DNA of 64,000 nt from Alphaproteobacteria bacterium. GTDB taxonomy: Bacteria; Pseudomonadota; Alphaproteobacteria; Rs-D84. The notes beneath the pieces were generated by a model, which did no database searches, was not told where the DNA came from, and worked only from the letters and a program-made list of their open reading frames with translations. Each line of letters begins with the position of its first letter. Position 1 is the first letter of the stretch. Below, one piece after another: positions 60,079 to 64,000 of this stretch. The stretch is taken from positions 62,001 through 126,000 of the forward strand of contig JAFXVM010000016.1 of NCBI GenBank assembly GCA_017524525.1, read 5' to 3'. A program made the translations under genes and the position numbers.

Positions 60079-60106
60079 ACTATATCATTGTATTTACATT
60101 TGTCAA
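60079..60106 (-). promoter_or_regulatory. Strong promoter of the ribbon-helix-helix operon
   Basis: On the minus strand TTGACA (60101-60106) and TATAGT (60079-60084) are separated by 16 bp. This is one of the closest matches to consensus in the window, as expected for an autorepressed gene. TTTGTCAA-type inverted sequence around the -35 may be an operator. Confidence 0.7.
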
Positions 60107-60239
60107 TACAAATATGTATACGGCTGTAATGGCGGAAGTGTGGGCGATTGTGTTGATTGATGTATTGTTGGTTAAAGGTTTGATTTTTTATATTTGTGTG
60201 TTAGAATCTTTTATTATTAATCTATGGAAAGGATTTATC

Positions 60240-61562
60240 ATGCGTAAATTTATATCTTTTATGATGGTTTTGTTTTCGTTTTTATTTGTTTCGCCTTTGC
60301 GTGCTGAATTGCATGTTGATGTTGTGGCTGGGGGGGTAGACCCAATCGCCATAGCGATTCAAAAATTTGAAACAATTGGCAAGGTTTCAAAATCTGATGC
60401 CAAGATGTTGCGCGAAGTTGTTGAAAACGATTTGAAACGCACAGGACTTTTTAGAATTGTAAATCACGATGCGTTTCCTGAATTTGTCAAAATGAATGAA
60501 ATGCCAGATTTTAAAAGTTGGACTGCTATAAAGGCTCAGGTTTTGGCCCAGGCTTCTATTCAACCAGAAGGCAAAGACAGTTATAAACTTGAATTTTACC
60601 TTTGGGATGTTAATGGCCAAGAACAGATAGAGGCACAAAGTTTAATTGCTTCTAAAAAATCTATTCGCAGACTTGCTCATATTATGGCGGATGCAATTTA
60701 TGAAAGATTGACGGGCAAAGTTGGTTATTTTGATACCCAGATTGTATTTATTGCAGAAACAGGTTCTGTATCTAACAGGGTAAAGCGTATGGCGATAATG
60801 GACCAAGATGGTTACGGAATGAGATTTTTATCTGACAAAAAGACTTTTGTGATGTCACCACATTTTTCACCGAATATGTCTACGGTTGTGTTTTTGTCTT
60901 ATCGTAATGATGACCCGATGGTTTGGGTTTTGGATTTGGATACAGGCGATCAAACAAAATTGGGTAATTTTGGGGGAATGAGTTTTGCCCCGCGTTTTTC
61001 ACCGGATGGCAGCAAAGTTGCTTTGTCTTTGGTTAAAAATGGGATTACCAATATTTATGAATATGATATGGCAACCAAAGGATTGCGCCAATTAACTTAT
61101 GGTAATCATATTGATACCAGTCCTTCGTATTCACCAGATGGACGTTATATGGCGTATAATTCTGACAGCAGTGGTTCGCAACAGATTCATGTTATGGATT
61201 TGAAAACAGGAAAACAAAAACGTATAACTTTCGGGACAGGGCGTTATGCTACGCCTGCGTGGTCGCCAGATGGGCAATTTATCGCCTTTACAAAAATGGC
61301 TGATAATACTTTCTATATTGGTATTATGAATCCAGAAGGCAGACATGAAAAAATCTTGGCTGGTGGCTGGTATATGGAAGCACCTTCTTGGGCGCCAGGT
61401 TCTCGTCGTTTGGTTTATTATGAAACAGAACGTACTGCGGATGGTGAAGAACGTGTCAGCCATATTCGCAGCGTAGATATTACAGGTCAAAATATTTACG
61501 ATATTGATTTAAAAGACGGCTTAAATGGGACTGAACCAACTTGGTCGCCAAAGTTACCATAA
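60240..61562 (+). CDS. tolB: Tol-Pal system protein TolB
   Basis: A 440-residue periplasmic protein with a signal peptide (about 1-22, ending LRAE). The N-terminal domain (about 23-150) has VAGGVDPIAIAI and DLKRTGLFRIV, typical of TolB. The C-terminal six-bladed beta-propeller has repeated PD40 motifs such as APRFSPDGSKVALS, SPSYSPDGRYMAY and TPAWSPDGQFIAF. TolB links Pal to the Tol complex during envelope constriction. The start at 60240 has the ribosome binding site GGAAAGGA; the longer frame to 60066 covers the divergent promoter and is unlikely. Other tol genes are not in the window. Confidence 0.93.
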   Translation: MRKFISFMMVLFSFLFVSPLRAELHVDVVAGGVDPIAIAIQKFETIGKVSKSDAKMLREVVENDLKRTGLFRIVNHDAFPEFVKMNEMPDFKSWTAIKAQVLAQASIQPEGKDSYKLEFYLWDVNGQEQIEAQSLIASKKSIRRLAHIMADAIYERLTGKVGYFDTQIVFIAETGSVSNRVKRMAIMDQDGYGMRFLSDKKTFVMSPHFSPNMSTVVFLSYRNDDPMVWVLDLDTGDQTKLGNFGGMSFAPRFSPDGSKVALSLVKNGITNIYEYDMATKGLRQLTYGNHIDTSPSYSPDGRYMAYNSDSSGSQQIHVMDLKTGKQKRITFGTGRYATPAWSPDGQFIAFTKMADNTFYIGIMNPEGRHEKILAGGWYMEAPSWAPGSRRLVYYETERTADGEERVSHIRSVDITGQNIYDIDLKDGLNGTEPTWSPKLP

Positions 61563-61981
61563 TGAAAAAATATGTTCTTGCTTTTTTGCTGGGGTTTGTT
61601 TGTCTTCAGGTTCAGGCAACCCCAGTTATTGTTGAGAAGATTGTTGACGGCGACACTTTCATAGGAAATATTATTTTGGCTGATGGTATAGAAGTTCTTT
61701 CTGTGTCTGTGCGTTTGCGCAATGTTGATACTCCTGAAATTCATGGCGAATGTGAAGACGAAATAAAAAAGGCTTTGTATGCCAAACAGCGTCTTGGGGA
61801 ATTGGTTCCAGAAGGTTCGACCATAGAAATTAAAAATATCAAAAATGATAAATATCCTGGACGTATCGATGCTGATGTTTTTGATTCCGCTGGACGTGAT
61901 GTGGGGTTGGTTCTGGTCAAAGAAAAAGTAGGTCGTTCTTATTCTGGTGGCAAAAGACAATCTTGGTGTAATTTAAATTAA
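61562..61981 (+). CDS. Secreted staphylococcal-nuclease-like thermonuclease
   Basis: A 139-residue exported protein (signal about 1-19, ending VQAT). SNase-fold catalytic residues match: D31 in IVDGDTF, R51 and D56-x2-E59 in VRLRNVDTPE, and R101 in KYPGRIDADV. It would cleave DNA or RNA outside the cytoplasm, perhaps for nutrition. Its ATG overlaps the tolB stop by one base, and its end overlaps convergent plsC by four. Confidence 0.85.
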   Translation: MKKYVLAFLLGFVCLQVQATPVIVEKIVDGDTFIGNIILADGIEVLSVSVRLRNVDTPEIHGECEDEIKKALYAKQRLGELVPEGSTIEIKNIKNDKYPGRIDADVFDSAGRDVGLVLVKEKVGRSYSGGKRQSWCNLN

Positions 61982-62688
61982 CAACTGTGACGGTTGATTG
62001 CTTCTTTGATTTCTGCCAATGTTGCTGTTGATGGTAATTCGTGTTCAAAATAAATATGAGTTGTTCCAGAACGCATTTTGCCACGTTTCGGCCAATATAA
62101 TCCTGTATCCATACCGACCGGTGTTATCGGTAATTTAAGATGTTCGGCTAAAAACAAAAGTCCGCGTCGCAAAGGAGCGTCTGTATTTGGCGCAACACGT
62201 GTTCCTTCGGGAAAGATGATTAATGTCATACCTTTCATAATATTTTCTGTGACTTTGTCGGCGAGTTTATTCATATTGGTGGCACCACGTGCACGATTTA
62301 CACCGATTAAACCAATTCTCCAAAAAGCCCATCCGTAAATTGGTATCCATAATAATTCTCGTTTAATTATAAAAAAAGCGTTTGGAATATGAGTGACCAA
62401 GATTGCTACTTCAAGCATTGACATATGTTTTGCTGCGATGATAGCACGTCCGTCAAGTCTTTGATTTATGTTATGTTTAAAAGGAATTCCATTTTCGTCG
62501 TCTATTAATGGATAATGAATTTCGTATTTTATGCCAACAATCGCGCGGACCAAAAACAGTACGCCCCACGCATCAGCCAAAATAAAAGCGCGTTCAAGTT
62601 TTGTAGATATTAATCCCACCAATAACAAAGGCGCCCAAACAAAAAACCAAACGAAAAGCAATATTTTGAAGACTATAGTTTTTAACAT
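61978..62688 (-). CDS. plsC: 1-acyl-sn-glycerol-3-phosphate acyltransferase PlsC
   Basis: A 236-residue membrane-bound acyltransferase with an N-terminal hydrophobic segment (about 5-25). The catalytic motif is KHMSMLE (HxxxxE, near residue 88), and IFPEGTR (about 159-165) binds the glycerophosphate. It makes phosphatidate after PlsY (39326) makes lysophosphatidate. Located two bases after a DUF218 gene on the same strand. Confidence 0.9.
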   Translation of the reverse strand: MLKTIVFKILLFVWFFVWAPLLLVGLISTKLERAFILADAWGVLFLVRAIVGIKYEIHYPLIDDENGIPFKHNINQRLDGRAIIAAKHMSMLEVAILVTHIPNAFFIIKRELLWIPIYGWAFWRIGLIGVNRARGATNMNKLADKVTENIMKGMTLIIFPEGTRVAPNTDAPLRRGLLFLAEHLKLPITPVGMDTGLYWPKRGKMRSGTTHIYFEHELPSTATLAEIKEAINRHSC

Positions 62689-62690
62689 TT

Positions 62691-63200
62691 CTAACTTTCC
62701 TTTATACCGAATAATGTCACAATGTATTTAATGTATTCTATGGTCCAGCGTTTTGCGCGCGCCGGGGTTGACATACCTGTCAATGATGCTGGGCATGGTA
62801 CGATGTCTGTTTCTGGCATGATGCCACGCAACAGGTACAAAGAGCGATTCATGTGGTCTTCGGTTGTGATAACGATTATGCGTTTAATATTTTGTTCTTC
62901 GGCAATCTTTTTGATAGCCAATGCGTTTTGGTAAGTTGATTTAGATTCGCTTTCGACATTCACATGTGGTCTTTCTGTGATATGTTCAGCCCCAGCACCA
63001 ATAATATATAAATTTCCATATTGCAAATCGTTCAGTCTTTTAAGAGCATACGGAATACGGCGGGCATCGCCAGTTAATACAAATATGTTATCGTTTTGCA
63101 TCAAAGATTCACATCTTGGCGGGGTCATAGACTTAAACATTATTCCACCGAATATGAAACAAAATATCAATACTAAAGATACCGGAATATATTTAATCAT
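62691..63200 (-). CDS. YdcF/SanA-type DUF218 envelope protein
   Basis: A 169-residue protein with an N-terminal transmembrane segment (about 5-22) and a DUF218 domain: DNIFVLTGDARRIPYAL (near 36-52), VNVESESKSTYQNALAI with the conserved acidic site, and KRIIVITTEDHMNRSL. Related ElyC/SanA proteins affect envelope integrity. The start at 63200 overlaps the ftsX stop by four bases, which fixes it over the longer frame to 63278. Confidence 0.82.
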   Translation of the reverse strand: MIKYIPVSLVLIFCFIFGGIMFKSMTPPRCESLMQNDNIFVLTGDARRIPYALKRLNDLQYGNLYIIGAGAEHITERPHVNVESESKSTYQNALAIKKIAEEQNIKRIIVITTEDHMNRSLYLLRGIMPETDIVPCPASLTGMSTPARAKRWTIEYIKYIVTLFGIKES

Positions 63201-64000
63201 TTGCCAGATAATATTTTCAAAGTTGTTTTTTTGGTTATATACACGGAAAAGATAACTATTACTATTGGCAAAGCGCATAATGCTATGACGTCAGCCCCAG
63301 ATAAAGTTAATGTTGCAAGCAGCCCAACGCGCGCGGAATGCGCAGTCGATAGAATCATACCGATAATTGGCAAAGCAACAAAGAAACCAATCAAAGATGC
63401 AACAGAACTTATTTTAGCAACGATGATTTGCATTTGTTTTGCAACAAAGTTATCTGTGGCACCAACTTGGTTTAATATTTCCAGTTCGTGTTTGTGCAGC
63501 ATGGCGATATTTCTTGAAATACAAGAAACACAAACACCAATTGAAACCAACATTAAAACAAAGACAAACATTGTAATCGATACCAATTTCCAGCCCGCTG
63601 AAATAGATGTTTGCAGGGCAGATGAATGAGTTAAAAATTTTGCTTTGTTTGAAATTTGTTCTTTGATTTTTGCCATGTCAGCAGAATTTTTCATTTTGAT
63701 TTCGAACATTTGAGGCAAATAGTTGTTTAATTTTGCACCACTTGATACCCAAGGTGCCATCATGCGTTCCATATCTGTTTTAGAAATTTCTTTTATAGAT
63801 TCTATTTTATCTTGGTTGTCTGTAAAAATTTTTTGCACGCCGGAAGCATTGTCTGCATTTGTTATTTGCACAGTTGCAAATTTATCCCATTGGTTATTCC
63901 AACGGTTTACACCCGTGCTGATAGATAATGCGATACCAAAAGCCAACACTGATAAAAATGTCAAAACAGATATAACAACAGTCATAAACAAAGATTGTTC
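63197..64000 (-). CDS. ftsX: Cell-division ABC-transporter permease FtsX, N-terminus cut by window edge
   Basis: The visible 267 residues include a transmembrane segment at the start of the visible part (FMTVVISVLTFLSVLAFGIAL), a periplasmic domain (about 30-125 of the visible part) and three C-terminal transmembrane helices with NQVGATDNFVAKQM, the FtsX permease signature. The frame stays open to the last base, so only the first residues are missing. FtsX with FtsE activates septal peptidoglycan hydrolases, often through EnvC/NlpD-like factors such as the protein at 7202. ftsE is expected just beyond the right edge. Confidence 0.86.
   Translation of the reverse strand, partial: EQSLFMTVVISVLTFLSVLAFGIALSISTGVNRWNNQWDKFATVQITNADNASGVQKIFTDNQDKIESIKEISKTDMERMMAPWVSSGAKLNNYLPQMFEIKMKNSADMAKIKEQISNKAKFLTHSSALQTSISAGWKLVSITMFVFVLMLVSIGVCVSCISRNIAMLHKHELEILNQVGATDNFVAKQMQIIVAKISSVASLIGFFVALPIIGMILSTAHSARVGLLATLTLSGADVIALCALPIVIVIFSVYITKKTTLKILSGK

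Noticed and set aside
60066..60239. Extended N-terminus of TolB
   Set aside because: The extension overlaps the divergent promoter and gives no signal peptide; the ATG at 60240 has a ribosome binding site and a clean signal sequence.
63201..63629. Plus-strand 142-codon frame at the right end
   Set aside because: It is antisense to ftsX, whose sense frame has clear transmembrane helices and family motifs.

Overview
The window is 64 kb of AT-rich bacterial chromosome with short intergenic gaps and overlapping stop/start codons. It reads as Gram-negative: LolA, TolB, TatBC, Slam, outer-membrane barrels and lipoproteins are all present. The best fit is an uncultured, host- or gut-associated alphaproteobacterium with a compact genome, inferred from SUF-type Fe-S assembly, GatCAB tRNA-dependent amidation, an alphaproteobacterial-style ParE and GANTC sites in several promoters. 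I cannot place it to genus from sequence alone. Promoters are easy to read: many genes have a TTGnnn, 16-18 bp, TATAAT-like element and a U-tract hairpin terminator.

Layout. 0-0.8 kb: end of the SUF operon (SufS end, a SufT-like DUF59 protein, SufE). 0.8-2.8 kb: FtsL-like protein and FtsI. 2.8-9.8 kb: RecJ, an NrnA-like DHH phosphatase, LolA, TatB/TatC, a LysM/LytM lipoprotein and a secreted trypsin-like protease. 10.4-17.2 kb: a mobile island at a tRNA-Lys(CTT) gene, bounded by a 48-bp direct repeat. It carries a tyrosine integrase, two degenerate FtsK-like proteins, a structured RNA, two lipoproteins, a PD-(D/E)XK-like nuclease and a cryptic HUH-type Rep endonuclease. 17.3-20.6 kb: a Gre-like factor and a TbpB-like surface lipoprotein paired with a Slam translocon. 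20.6-24.4 kb: TatD, TcdA and two outer-membrane proteins. 24.4-30.7 kb: miaB, gatB, gatA and gatC on the minus strand, with unknown genes inserted and tRNA-Phe on the opposite strand. 31-36 kb: RuvX, membrane proteins and SufB/SufC. 36-39 kb: type IVb pilus proteins (TcpQ/PilL-like and PilN secretin). 39-46 kb: S20, PlsY, small secreted proteins, DprA, DnaA and DnaJ. 46-57 kb: ParE, PgsA, a compact UvrC, a type IV prepilin, a pseudouridine synthase, AsmA, the c-di-AMP synthase CdaA, DnaN, EF-P and class II aldolase. 58-64 kb: a VirB2/TrbC-like protein, a ribbon-helix-helix protein with an unknown partner, TolB, a secreted nuclease, PlsC, a DUF218 protein and FtsX (cut by the window edge).

How the parts work together. 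Most of the window is core housekeeping: Fe-S assembly, septal peptidoglycan synthesis, the envelope, translation and replication start. The accessory content has three themes. One is surface display and secretion: Slam with its substrate, an autotransporter-like protein, a pilus spread over separate loci and a VirB2-like subunit. The second is the tRNA-Lys island. The third is small unknown genes inserted into housekeeping operons.

The most unusual content is the island. Two of its proteins keep the layout of the FtsK/SpoIIIE motor but have lost both Walker motifs, and they sit beside an HUH Rep, an integrase and a promoter-driven RNA whose ends pair with each other. Integrase, FtsK-like protein and Rep together recall actinomycete integrative conjugative elements. 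With a dead motor, however, this looks more like a satellite or an element that acts on the host FtsK.
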